Of a stretch of DNA of 37,306 nucleotides, positions 8,953 through 17,684 are shown one piece after another. The stretch lies in contig JAILCW010000079.1 of the NCBI GenBank assembly GCA_024690265.1, positions 1-37,306 on the forward strand, in the 5' to 3' direction. Each line of letters starts with the position of its first letter. Position 1 is the stretch's first letter. Source of the stretch: Lachnospiraceae bacterium (lineage in GTDB: Bacteria > Bacillota > Clostridia > Lachnospirales > Lachnospiraceae). Under the pieces are notes generated by a model. The model searched no databases and was not told where the DNA came from. It saw only the letters and a list, made by a program, of their open reading frames with translations. The translations under genes were made by a program, and so were the position numbers.

Positions 8953-8990
8953 AAAGCCTGTCGGATGATCCGACAGGCTTTGTTATTGTT
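8953..8990. terminator. Bidirectional terminator between convergent genes
   Basis: AAAGCCTGTCGGA-tga-TCCGACAGGCTTT; T-rich tails on both strands. Confidence 0.8.
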
Positions 8991-8995
8991 CGTTA

Positions 8996-10177
8996 TTAAT
9001 ATTCGCCTTTGCGATACTTCTCTACCAAGGAATTGATACGCTCGTATGGATCCAATAAGGAAGCAATGGAGCAATCATGATTCAAAGTATCAATGATGTA
9101 AGCGATGTATTTGCTCATGTCGCAACTGATGTAGTAGTCGCGGCTTAAGAGCTCAGGTGTCTGGTAAGCTAAGTTGGTAGTAACTACACGATAGATTAGG
9201 CCTTCTTCAACAGCCTTATCAAAACTTGCCATACCATTGGTGAACAAACCGAAGGTTGCAACAGCAAAGATACGGTTTGCTTTACGCTTCTTCAACTCTC
9301 TGGCAACATCAATCATAGATTCGCCGGAAGAAATCATATCATCAACGATGATAACGTCCTTGCCCTCAACAGAAGAACCAAGGAACTCGTGAGCAACGAT
9401 TGGGTTACGTCCATCAACAATCTTGCTGTAGTCGCGACGCTTGTAGAACATACCCATGTCTACGCCTAAAACGCTGGCCATATAAACAGCACGGTTGGTA
9501 CCGCCTTCATCTGGGGAGATAATCATCAAGTGATCGTTATCTAACTGCAAATCCTTAACGTTCTTGCAGATGCCCTTAATAAACTGGTAGGTTGGTTGAA
9601 CGGTCTCAAATCCATGAAGTGGAATAGCATTCTGTACACGAGGATCATGTGCATCAAAGGTGATGATATTATCAACGCCCATTGCAACCAACTCCTGAAG
9701 TGCTAAAGCACAGTCCAAAGACTCACGAGCGGTACGGCGATGCTGACGTCCTTCATATAAGAATGGGATAATTACGGTAATGCGCTTACCCTTGCCACCT
9801 GCAGCAGCAATGATACGTTTCAAGTCAGAATAGATATCATCCGGAGACATGTGGTTGGTCTGACCACATACAGTATAAGTCAGGCTCCAGTTGGTGACAT
9901 CCACCATGATATATAAGTCCAAGCCACGAATAGACTGACTAAAGCTGCCCTTGGCTTCGCCGGAACCAAAACGCGGTGTATTCACCGGTACAAGATAGGA
10001 ACCACTCTGATAGGTGGTACGTTCGATATCGTCTAAGTGATCGGAAGCACGATTGGCTCTCCAATCAACGAGGTAATTGTCGACCTTGGTTCCAATTTTG
10101 GAAATGCTCTTGTGAGCAATTAAACCAACGGGAGCAATGGGTTTACGGGTTACTAACGTGTCATCATTGCGTGGCAT
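8996..10177 (-). CDS. prs: Ribose-phosphate pyrophosphokinase (PRPP synthase), extended Clostridia-type
   Basis: IIPFLYEGRQHRRTARESLDCALALQELVAMGVDNIITFDAHDPRVQNAIP, SPDEGGTNRAVYMA, KRRDYSKIVDGRNPI, VIIVDDMISSGESMIDVARELKKR. Confidence 0.9.
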   Translation of the reverse strand: MPRNDDTLVTRKPIAPVGLIAHKSISKIGTKVDNYLVDWRANRASDHLDDIERTTYQSGSYLVPVNTPRFGSGEAKGSFSQSIRGLDLYIMVDVTNWSLTYTVCGQTNHMSPDDIYSDLKRIIAAAGGKGKRITVIIPFLYEGRQHRRTARESLDCALALQELVAMGVDNIITFDAHDPRVQNAIPLHGFETVQPTYQFIKGICKNVKDLQLDNDHLMIISPDEGGTNRAVYMASVLGVDMGMFYKRRDYSKIVDGRNPIVAHEFLGSSVEGKDVIIVDDMISSGESMIDVARELKKRKANRIFAVATFGLFTNGMASFDKAVEEGLIYRVVTTNLAYQTPELLSRDYYISCDMSKYIAYIIDTLNHDCSIASLLDPYERINSLVEKYRKGEY

Positions 10178-10253
10178 GAATAGAATCCTCCATATAGGGT
10201 GTTATCGTTGCGGTATAGTTGTAACATAGAATGCGCCATCTTTCAAGAATGAA

Positions 10254-11264
10254 TTAGAATTCGGAAAGACTTTTCTGAACGCGAATGTCCTGACCAAATA
10301 AAGTTATCAAGGTATAGTGCTCAATGAAGCGGGATGAAATACGTTCACCATAAGTGTTTGCAATGTCACCAATTCGTAAGTTAGTAGAAATAACGGTGGA
10401 ACGCTTATGTAACAAGCGCTCATTGATGCATTGGAATAATTGAGAAGTAGTAAAGGAATTGGAAAACTCCGTTCCTAAATCATCAATAATAAGCAAATCA
10501 CAATCAAAAATATTCTTGTATGGAACTGTATCATCATCGGAAGCATCCTTCTTATGGAAGGTATTCTTCTCGAAAATCTCAAACAACTGGAATGCAGTAA
10601 GATAAATCACGGAATAGCCCTGATCTAATACAGCCTTGCCAATGCAATTGGAAAGGTAAGTCTTACCAACACCGGTATCTCCAAATAATAGAATATTGTC
10701 ATGTCTGGTGGAAAAATTGTGGACGAAATCCAATGCGTCCTCGTATGCCTTGTGAGCGTTCTCCTTGGCGGAGATGCCGGAACCAGACTTGTCATCGTAG
10801 TAATCATCCGCATAGTAATCGAAGGAGAAATGATCAAAGTTCTCAACTTCAAAAACTTTCTGGATGTGTTCCTGCGAATAAAGAAGATCAATGGCACGCT
10901 GTGTAAAGCAATGGCATGGACGATGGTCGATATAACCGGTATCCTTGCAGTCCGGACAGTGATATGGGGGATTGAGATAATCTACCCCATATCCGTGGGA
11001 CTGAAGTAAAGACAGCTTCTCCTGAATGAGCTCTTCGATTTTGCTGTGAAGATTGGAGGTGTCAACCGATCCAGTCAAGCCCCCCTCTATACTTGCCTGG
11101 ATCAAATCAACACTAGAAGTAGCTATCTCGTTGTCGATGGCTTGGAAACGAGGGATCTTGGCATAGATTTCCTCGCGTCGATTATGAATCAAAGACTCAC
11201 GGTCGGACCGCAAGATCTCATACTGGCGCATAATTTGATCATATTGATGATTTGTTAATGACAT
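10254..11264 (-). CDS. DnaI/DnaC-like helicase-loader AAA+ ATPase
   Basis: Cys cluster YHCPDCKDTGYIDHRPCHCF; Walker A LLFGDTGVGKTYLSNCIG; Walker B LLIIDDLGTEF; sensor region VISTNLRIGDI. Confidence 0.88.
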   Translation of the reverse strand: MSLTNHQYDQIMRQYEILRSDRESLIHNRREEIYAKIPRFQAIDNEIATSSVDLIQASIEGGLTGSVDTSNLHSKIEELIQEKLSLLQSHGYGVDYLNPPYHCPDCKDTGYIDHRPCHCFTQRAIDLLYSQEHIQKVFEVENFDHFSFDYYADDYYDDKSGSGISAKENAHKAYEDALDFVHNFSTRHDNILLFGDTGVGKTYLSNCIGKAVLDQGYSVIYLTAFQLFEIFEKNTFHKKDASDDDTVPYKNIFDCDLLIIDDLGTEFSNSFTTSQLFQCINERLLHKRSTVISTNLRIGDIANTYGERISSRFIEHYTLITLFGQDIRVQKSLSEF

Positions 11265-11281
11265 GATCTCTAGTTTTCTCC

Positions 11282-12388
11282 CTAACGACGTTTCTGTAGT
11301 AGCTTGGCTTCTAAGGCATCGTAGTCATATTCACGCTCGTCAAAATTACGGAAGCGGTTGGTACGAGCATTAGAAGCAGCGGTGGCATTCCGCGGTGCAG
11401 ATGTGGCCTTCTTGCGACGGTTGGCATCGAAGGTGGCATCTAAGGATTGAACATCTTCTAATGTATGAACCTTGGATTGATGCCACTTACGAAGAATGGA
11501 ATCCGCGTAATCGAAGCTCGGTTTCTGAATGGTAAGAATGGTACGATTCAGAGCTTCTTGAACGATGGCAATTGGGAATCCGTATTCTCGTTCCCATCGC
11601 TTTACGTAATCCATTTCCACATCTGTGAGATTCCGCCCCGATATACCAAAAGCTTTGGCAACAGCTCTGGTATACTCGGAACGTAACTCGTTTTCCCCTT
11701 TGGCTTGGCTGACGGTCTTAATACCTGCTTCGGCCCAATTAATAGCCACCTTGTTCATATAGTGAAAACTGGAATGATTCTTGCTGATACAATACTCTAC
11801 CAAGTATTCAATAAGTTCTACGGACATTTGCAATTCATCATACCAGAACATCAAGGTCTGTAGTTCGCTGCTCTTCAGAGGCTTGCCAATGTACATTTCA
11901 GTGACACGGGTGAATTCCTTCACCTCAGCCTGAGATGAAAAAATGGCTAACTCATCGGAAGAATAAGTTCGCTGCTGTGGAACGCTGGAGGTGACAGTCT
12001 TATCAGGTGCAATCTGAGTCACCATGGAAACCGTTGAAACAACCGGTGAAATCGGCTCCACAGGAGTAGAACTTTGCGGTACCGGTGTGGAGTACGGATC
12101 CAGTAGGCAAATCCCGATGAGATCACCTGCTTCGTCATATTCTAAACGAAGTAGATTCTGTCGTTCCCAATACTCAAGGGCGCGCTTGATATCACGCTGT
12201 GTATGGTCGAGCTTGTCTGCCATGGCTGAAATGGAAAAATCCATTCCTTCCTGTGACAAGCAACGAAGCATGTACAGGTAAATCTTGACGTACTCCCCGT
12301 TGGCGTCCTTCATGAAATTGTCAATAAACGTATTGGAAACACAAGTCACCTGGCGAGAGGTACTTGTGTGCAACATAATATCTGACAT
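11282..12388 (-). CDS. DnaD-domain primosome protein
   Basis: N-terminal wHTH-like region (MLRCLSQEGMDFSISAMADKLDHTQRDIKRALEYWERQNLLRLEYDE) and two DnaD-like segments (LMFWYDELQMSVELIEYLVEYCISKNHSSFHYMNKVAINW; VKRWEREYGFPIAIVQEALNRTILTIQKPSFDYADSILRKW). Confidence 0.85.
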   Translation of the reverse strand: MSDIMLHTSTSRQVTCVSNTFIDNFMKDANGEYVKIYLYMLRCLSQEGMDFSISAMADKLDHTQRDIKRALEYWERQNLLRLEYDEAGDLIGICLLDPYSTPVPQSSTPVEPISPVVSTVSMVTQIAPDKTVTSSVPQQRTYSSDELAIFSSQAEVKEFTRVTEMYIGKPLKSSELQTLMFWYDELQMSVELIEYLVEYCISKNHSSFHYMNKVAINWAEAGIKTVSQAKGENELRSEYTRAVAKAFGISGRNLTDVEMDYVKRWEREYGFPIAIVQEALNRTILTIQKPSFDYADSILRKWHQSKVHTLEDVQSLDATFDANRRKKATSAPRNATAASNARTNRFRNFDEREYDYDALEAKLLQKRR

Positions 12389-12420
12389 AGTTAATACTTC
12401 CCTCTCTCTAACCTAACGGA

Positions 12421-12448
12421 ATCATAGCATAACATTTTTGGATTGAAA
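12421..12448 (-). promoter_or_regulatory. Candidate sigma-A promoter for dnaD/dnaI-like operon
   Basis: On the minus strand: TTTCAA (12448-12443), 16-bp spacer, extended TGC-TATGAT (12426-12421). Confidence 0.4.
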
Positions 12449-12495
12449 AGAGGAAAAATTGGCGGAAACCCAGTAAAATCAAGGGTTTACGGGAA

Positions 12496-12600
12496 TGTGG
12501 ATAATGTGGATAAATCGGAAAAGTACCGATAAATGGGCAAAAGAAATCCACACAAGAATTGGTATAAAATCACCAGCTCCTGTGTGGATAATGTTGATAA
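12496..12600 (+). promoter_or_regulatory. DnaA-box cluster: TGTGGATAA at 12496-12504, 12505-12513, 12583-12591; TGTTGATAA at 12592-12600; weaker opposite-orientation AAATCCACA at 12544-12552
   Basis: Three perfect copies of the reverse complement of the DnaA consensus TTATCCACA plus one single-mismatch copy, arranged as two abutting pairs in the intergenic region upstream of dnaD. Confidence 0.75.
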
Positions 12601-12603
12601 CTT

Positions 12604-13980
12604 TTATTTTAAGAGGTTTTCTCCAATGGTATAGACGTTTCCGGCGCCCATAGTTATCAACAGATCACCGTTCATAGAATTTTCTTTTAAATATTCTTCT
12701 ATGTCGTCAAAACTTGAAAAATATTCACAAGGTGTACCTAACTCCAAAATCTTGGCCTGCAGGTCACGGGAGCTGATATTGTAAATATCCTTCTCACGAG
12801 CTGCATAGATATCAGCCAGTACTACCTGATCCGCCTGAGATAATACCTTGGCAAAGTCATCTAAGAACGCCAGCGTACGTGTATAGGTGTGTGGCTGGAA
12901 GCAAACAACCAAGCGGTCGTGTGGGTAGTTCTTCGCTGCTGCAAGGGATGCCGCAATCTCTGTTGGATGATGTGCGTAATCATCGATGATGGTAGCGCCC
13001 TTGAACGTGCCCTTGTACTCAAAACGACGATTGGCGCCGCCAAAGTCAGCCAGTCCCAACTGAATCTGTTCATAAGAAAGACCCATAGCGCGCGCAACGG
13101 CAACCACGGAAAGCGCGTTGGTAACGTTATGTAATCCCGGTACATGTAAGGTAATAGGTCCTAATGTTTCGCCAAACGCAACCGGCGTAAAGGTTGCACA
13201 ACCAAGCTCATCAAAGGTAATGTCCGTTGGATAGTAGTCGTAGGACTCAGAACGGCCAAAGGTAATAACCTGACAATCCAAGCCCTCTGTAATGGTATTC
13301 ACCTCTGGAATCTCACCATTGATAACAAGCGCGCCATCGCTGGAAGTGTTGGCAGCAAACTGATGGAAACTGTCGCGGATATCATCAATATCCTTGAAGA
13401 AATCCAAATGCTCTGCCTCAACATTTAGGATGATGCTGTACTTCGGGAAGAAGGACAGGAAACTATTGGTGTATTCACAAGCTTCGGTTAAGAAAAGATC
13501 AGAATCACCAACGTGGATGTTGCTGCCGATTGCCTTGAGGAAACCGCCGATGGAAATGGTAGGGTCTTCCTGGCCTCGTAACAGTACCTGACTCATCATG
13601 GAAGTAGTGGTTGTCTTGCCATGGGTACCTGCGACAGCAATTGAACGCTCGTACTGAGCCATAATCTGTCCCAACAAATCTGCACGGGTAAGCATTGGGA
13701 GATGCTTGGAAACAGCAGCTTTGAACTCCGGATTTTCCGGATGAATCGCTGCGGTATAAACGACAACGTCAATGTCGTCGGTAATATTCTCAGCACTTTG
13801 TGGATAAGAAATGTGGATGCCCTTCGCAGTCAATCCGTTTGTGACATCGCTCTCGCGCATGTCGGAGCCGGATACTACAAACTTCCAGTCCAAGAGGATT
13901 TCAGCCAATCCGCTCATGCTGATACCACCGATGCCAATAAAGTGCACGTGCATCGGTTTGGAAAAATCGATTTTGTACAT
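12604..13980 (-). CDS. murC: UDP-N-acetylmuramate--L-alanine ligase
   Basis: MHVHFIGIGGISMSGLAEILL, SIAVAGTHGKTTTTSMMSQVL, DDYAHHPTEIAASLAAAK, CFQPHTYTRTLAFLDDFA. Confidence 0.95.
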   Translation of the reverse strand: MYKIDFSKPMHVHFIGIGGISMSGLAEILLDWKFVVSGSDMRESDVTNGLTAKGIHISYPQSAENITDDIDVVVYTAAIHPENPEFKAAVSKHLPMLTRADLLGQIMAQYERSIAVAGTHGKTTTTSMMSQVLLRGQEDPTISIGGFLKAIGSNIHVGDSDLFLTEACEYTNSFLSFFPKYSIILNVEAEHLDFFKDIDDIRDSFHQFAANTSSDGALVINGEIPEVNTITEGLDCQVITFGRSESYDYYPTDITFDELGCATFTPVAFGETLGPITLHVPGLHNVTNALSVVAVARAMGLSYEQIQLGLADFGGANRRFEYKGTFKGATIIDDYAHHPTEIAASLAAAKNYPHDRLVVCFQPHTYTRTLAFLDDFAKVLSQADQVVLADIYAAREKDIYNISSRDLQAKILELGTPCEYFSSFDDIEEYLKENSMNGDLLITMGAGNVYTIGENLLK

Positions 13981-14127
13981 AAAATAAAGTCCCTTTCTTT
14001 ATAAAAGAAGTTGAGCCTTTACTTATTATAGTCGCCATTTTATTTTTTGCAATTGCCAAATGAAAGAAGAACGTCTAAAGACGGGAAGAAATCTTACCTT
14101 ATAGTATATATATTGTGTAAGTTGTTT

Positions 14128-14146
14128 TACATGTGTTCAACATGTA
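14128..14146. promoter_or_regulatory. Inverted repeat TACATGT-gttca-ACATGTA upstream of glgC
   Basis: Perfect 7-bp arms, 5-bp loop; lies ~50 bp upstream of the candidate glgC -35 element. Confidence 0.45.
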
Positions 14147-14195
14147 GTAAAACTATTGAAAATGACGGAAAATATAAGGAATTTCGGGATTGTTC

Positions 14196-14225
14196 TTGAA
14201 CAAATTTCTGACAATATGCTATACT
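14196..14225 (+). promoter_or_regulatory. Candidate sigma-A promoter for glgCD
   Basis: TTGAAC (14196-14201), 18-bp spacer, extended TGC-TATACT (14220-14225). Confidence 0.6.
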
Positions 14226-14293
14226 GATTCTATCGAAATCCTTGTAGTCTTGAGGGGAAACAGAGAAGAAGGAAATCGCGAGGTGACTAGAGT

Positions 14294-15568
14294 ATGGTGA
14301 AGAAAGAAATGATTGCTATGCTGTTAGCAGGTGGTCAGGGCAGCAGATTAGGAGTGCTGACTTCGGATGTGGCGAAGCCGGCCGTCGCCTTTGGTGGAAA
14401 ATATCGTATTATCGACTTTCCACTGAGTAATTGTATCAATTCCGGCATTGATACCGTTGGTGTTTTAACACAGTATCAGCCATTGGTCTTGAATACCCAT
14501 ATCGGAATTGGCATTCCGTGGGATTTGGACCGAAATAATGGGGGGGTTTCAGTTTTACCTCCGTACGAGAAGAGTGACAACAGTGAATGGTATTCTGGTA
14601 CGGCCAACGCAATCTATCAGAATCTCCGTTTCATGGAGAGTTACAATCCCGATTATGTTTTAATTTTATCCGGTGATCACATCTATAAGATGGATTATGA
14701 AGCGATGTTGGACTTCCATAAGGCTAACAATGCAGACGTAACAATTGCTGCATTGCCTGTTCCAATGGAAGAGGCCAGCCGTTTTGGCGTGGTTGTTACC
14801 GATGACAATAATCAGATTATTGAATTTGAAGAGAAGCCACCGAAGCCGAAGAGCAACTTGGCATCTATGGGTATTTATATCTTTAGTTGGTCGGTGTTGC
14901 GTGAGGCGTTGATTACATTGAAGGATCAGAGTAACTGCGACTTTGGTAAGCATGTCATCCCGTATTTGCATGACAACAAGAAGCGCATTTTTGCGTATGA
15001 GTTCAATGCATACTGGAAGGACGTTGGAACTTTGGGCTCCTATTGGGAAGCAAATATGGAGCTGATTGATCTGATTCCGGAGTTTAATCTATATGAAGAG
15101 TTCTGGAAGATTTATACCAGCCAGGACATGATTGAACCGCAGTATATCGGACCTAATGCAAAGGTTAGTAAGGCGATTGTGGGCGCAGGAGACCGCATCG
15201 AAGGCGAGGTTTGCAATTCCGTTTTGGGTGCAGGCGTTATTGTCGAAGAAGGCGCAGTCGTAAAAGACTCTATTATTATGAAGAATACGGTCATCCATAA
15301 GGGTGCATTCGTTGAAAAATCCATCATTGCAGAGAATTGTGAGGTTGGTGCGGATGCTAAGATTGGTATGGGTGAAGAAGCAGAGAGCAAGCTAAATGCA
15401 AGCATTTATGCTTTTGGATTGGCAACCATCGGAGATGGTTCTGTTATTCCTGCAGGCGTTACTATTGGTAAGAACACGGCAATCCGCGGTGTAACAACCA
15501 TTGAGGATTATCCGGGTAAGGAACTGGAGAGTGGCGGCTATATTATTAAGGCAGGTGAAGAAGCATGA
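14294..15568 (+). CDS. glgC: Glucose-1-phosphate adenylyltransferase
   Basis: [78 protein letters not shown]-terminal left-handed beta-helix. Confidence 0.95.
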   Translation: MVKKEMIAMLLAGGQGSRLGVLTSDVAKPAVAFGGKYRIIDFPLSNCINSGIDTVGVLTQYQPLVLNTHIGIGIPWDLDRNNGGVSVLPPYEKSDNSEWYSGTANAIYQNLRFMESYNPDYVLILSGDHIYKMDYEAMLDFHKANNADVTIAALPVPMEEASRFGVVVTDDNNQIIEFEEKPPKPKSNLASMGIYIFSWSVLREALITLKDQSNCDFGKHVIPYLHDNKKRIFAYEFNAYWKDVGTLGSYWEANMELIDLIPEFNLYEEFWKIYTSQDMIEPQYIGPNAKVSKAIVGAGDRIEGEVCNSVLGAGVIVEEGAVVKDSIIMKNTVIHKGAFVEKSIIAENCEVGADAKIGMGEEAESKLNASIYAFGLATIGDGSVIPAGVTIGKNTAIRGVTTIEDYPGKELESGGYIIKAGEEA

Positions 15569-16683
15569 AGGCATTAGGAATCATTTTAGCGGGCGGTAAT
15601 TCGAGCCGTATGAAAAACCTGTCGGATAAGCGAGCAATTGCTGCTATGCCGGTAGGATGTAGTTATCGAAGCATTGATTTTACACTAAGTAACATGACCA
15701 ACTCCCACATTCAGACAGTGGCTGTACTGAGTCAGTACAATGCCAGATCTTTGAATGAGCACTTGAATTCTTCGAAGTGGTGGAACTTTGGTCGTAAGCA
15801 GGGAGGACTTTTCCTCTTTACACCAACCGTTACCGCAGATAATAGCTGGTGGTATCGTGGTACTGCTGATGCAATGTGGCAGAACATTGACTTTTTAAAA
15901 CGTAGACACGAACCGTATGTAGTAATTGCTTCCGGCGATTGTGTTTACAAGATGGATTACAATCCGGTATTGGAATACCATATTGAGAAGCAGGCCGATA
16001 TTACTATGGTTTGTGCAAAGGCACCGGAGGGAGATGACCTTACCAGATTTGGTACGGTGAAGATGGATGCCGATGGTTTGGTAACCGATTTTGAGGAGAA
16101 GCCGATGGTGGCTCATTCCAATATCGTTTCCACCGGCGTATATGTCATTCGCAGACGTAAGCTGATTGAGCTTTTGGAACAGTGCAATCAGGAAGGCCGT
16201 TATAACTTTGTAACGGATATCTTGGTTCGCTACAAGGGCATGAAGAAGATTTACGGATACATGTTGGATACCTATTGGAACAACATAGCTACCGTAGAGG
16301 CATATTACAACACCAATATGGATTTCCTTAAACCGGAAGTGCGGAACTTCTTCTTCCGCGAAGAGCCAAAGATTTACTCCAAGGCTTACGATTTGCCACC
16401 TGCGAAGTTTAATCAGGGCAGCGATGTTCATAATTCCTTAATTGGTTCAGGAAGCATCATCAACAGTAAAGTTGAGAACTCCGTATTGTTTAAAAAGGTC
16501 TTTGTTGGTAATAATAGTGTCATCAAGAACTCTATTATTATGAATGGAGCATATATTGGGGATAACGTTAGAGTAGAAAACTGTATCGTCGAGAGTAACG
16601 AGACGTTACTATCCGATACGACGTACATCGGAGATGGTGAGATTCGCATCGTTTCCGAGAATAACAACCGTTACGGCATTTAA
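15565..16683 (+). CDS. glgD: Glucose-1-phosphate adenylyltransferase subunit GlgD
   Basis: GlgC paralogue with altered N-terminal motif ([40 protein letters not shown]); overlaps glgC by ATGA. Confidence 0.92.
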   Translation: MKALGIILAGGNSSRMKNLSDKRAIAAMPVGCSYRSIDFTLSNMTNSHIQTVAVLSQYNARSLNEHLNSSKWWNFGRKQGGLFLFTPTVTADNSWWYRGTADAMWQNIDFLKRRHEPYVVIASGDCVYKMDYNPVLEYHIEKQADITMVCAKAPEGDDLTRFGTVKMDADGLVTDFEEKPMVAHSNIVSTGVYVIRRRKLIELLEQCNQEGRYNFVTDILVRYKGMKKIYGYMLDTYWNNIATVEAYYNTNMDFLKPEVRNFFFREEPKIYSKAYDLPPAKFNQGSDVHNSLIGSGSIINSKVENSVLFKKVFVGNNSVIKNSIIMNGAYIGDNVRVENCIVESNETLLSDTTYIGDGEIRIVSENNNRYGI

Positions 16684-16734
16684 ACTACACAACGAGAAGC
16701 TGCGGGAGTTCCGACAGCCAAGGGGGTACACAAA

Positions 16735-17007
16735 ATGAAAATCACAGACATTCGCGTACGTAAAATTGACAATGGTGGTAAGATGAAGGCAGTAGTTTCC
16801 ATTACTATCGATGAGGAATTCGTAGTACATGATATTAAGATCATTGAGGGAGAAAAAGGTCTTTTTATAGCAATGCCTAGTCGTAAGACAAGTGATGGAG
16901 AGTTCAAGGATGTTGCTCATCCGATTAAGTCTTCTACCAGAGAAGAGTTGCAGCGCATTATCCTAGAGCGTTACGAAAAGGAAATGGCAGCACCGTCTGT
17001 TGAATAA
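16735..17007 (+). CDS. spoVG: SpoVG family regulatory protein
   Basis: [73 protein letters not shown] matches the SpoVG family. Confidence 0.95.
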   Translation: MKITDIRVRKIDNGGKMKAVVSITIDEEFVVHDIKIIEGEKGLFIAMPSRKTSDGEFKDVAHPIKSSTREELQRIILERYEKEMAAPSVE

Positions 17008-17021
17008 CGTGTATGAATGGG

Positions 17022-17052
17022 AAGCCCGAAGCGAAATGCTTCGGGCTTTTTT
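17022..17052 (+). terminator. Rho-independent terminator after spoVG
   Basis: AAGCCCGAAGC-gaaat-GCTTCGGGCTT then TTTT. Confidence 0.9.
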
Positions 17053-17100
17053 ATGCCTTCGGTTCGTGGTAAGATTAAGGAAAATTGTAAAAAGGATGTA

Positions 17101-17667
17101 ATGATTATGTATATTATTGCAGGATTGGGCAATCCGGGATTGAAATATCGCCATACACGTCACAATGCAGGATTTGATGCCATTGATGTATTGGCAAAGC
17201 GCTATGGAATCAGTGTTAAGAAGATTGAGCGAGGTTCTCTGACCGGTCAGGGAAATATCAACGGCCAGAAGGTGCTTTTGGCAAAGCCCCAGACCTTTAT
17301 GAATAACAGCGGGGACAGCTTAGCAGACCTGGTGAACTTCTACAAGCTAGATCCAGAGAAGGAATTAATCATTCTCTCCGATGATGTAACCCTTGATCCG
17401 GGACGGATTCGCATTCGCTTGAAGGGATCTGCCGGCGGACATAATGGATTAAAGAGCATTATTGCACGCTGCGGCACCCAGAATTTTCAGCGTGTACGCG
17501 TGGGTGTTGGAATTCTACCGGAAGGTGGAGATATGGTGAATCATGTTTTAGGACATCTGAAACGTGATGAGAGAAAACTGTTGGAAGAAGCACTGGATCA
17601 TGCGGCAGATGCAGTAGAGCTGTTGATTCAGGGCAAGAGCGAGGAAGCAATGAACCGTTTTAACTAG
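17101..17667 (+). CDS. pth: Peptidyl-tRNA hydrolase (start 17101 or 17107)
   Basis: MYIIAGLGNPGLKYRHTRHNAGFDAIDVLAKRY, LLAKPQTFMNNSGDSL, GRIRIRLKGSAGGHNGLKSI. The ORF-track start at 17017 would translate through the spoVG terminator. Confidence 0.93.
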   Translation: MIMYIIAGLGNPGLKYRHTRHNAGFDAIDVLAKRYGISVKKIERGSLTGQGNINGQKVLLAKPQTFMNNSGDSLADLVNFYKLDPEKELIILSDDVTLDPGRIRIRLKGSAGGHNGLKSIIARCGTQNFQRVRVGVGILPEGGDMVNHVLGHLKRDERKLLEEALDHAADAVELLIQGKSEEAMNRFN

Positions 17668-17684
17668 TCGGTATTGAGGTGAAA

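Noticed and set aside
12496-12600. Chromosomal oriC
   Set aside because: No dnaA/dnaN neighbours or clear AT-rich unwinding element were seen; a regulatory or titration cluster is more conservative.
13799-13807. Additional TGTGGATAA inside murC
   Set aside because: Single isolated site within coding sequence; one 9-mer can occur by chance, so not counted in the cluster.
17017-17100. Upstream ORF-track start for pth (MGSPKRNASGFF...)
   Set aside because: It lies across the spoVG terminator hairpin; the family start MYIIAGLGNPG is at 17107.
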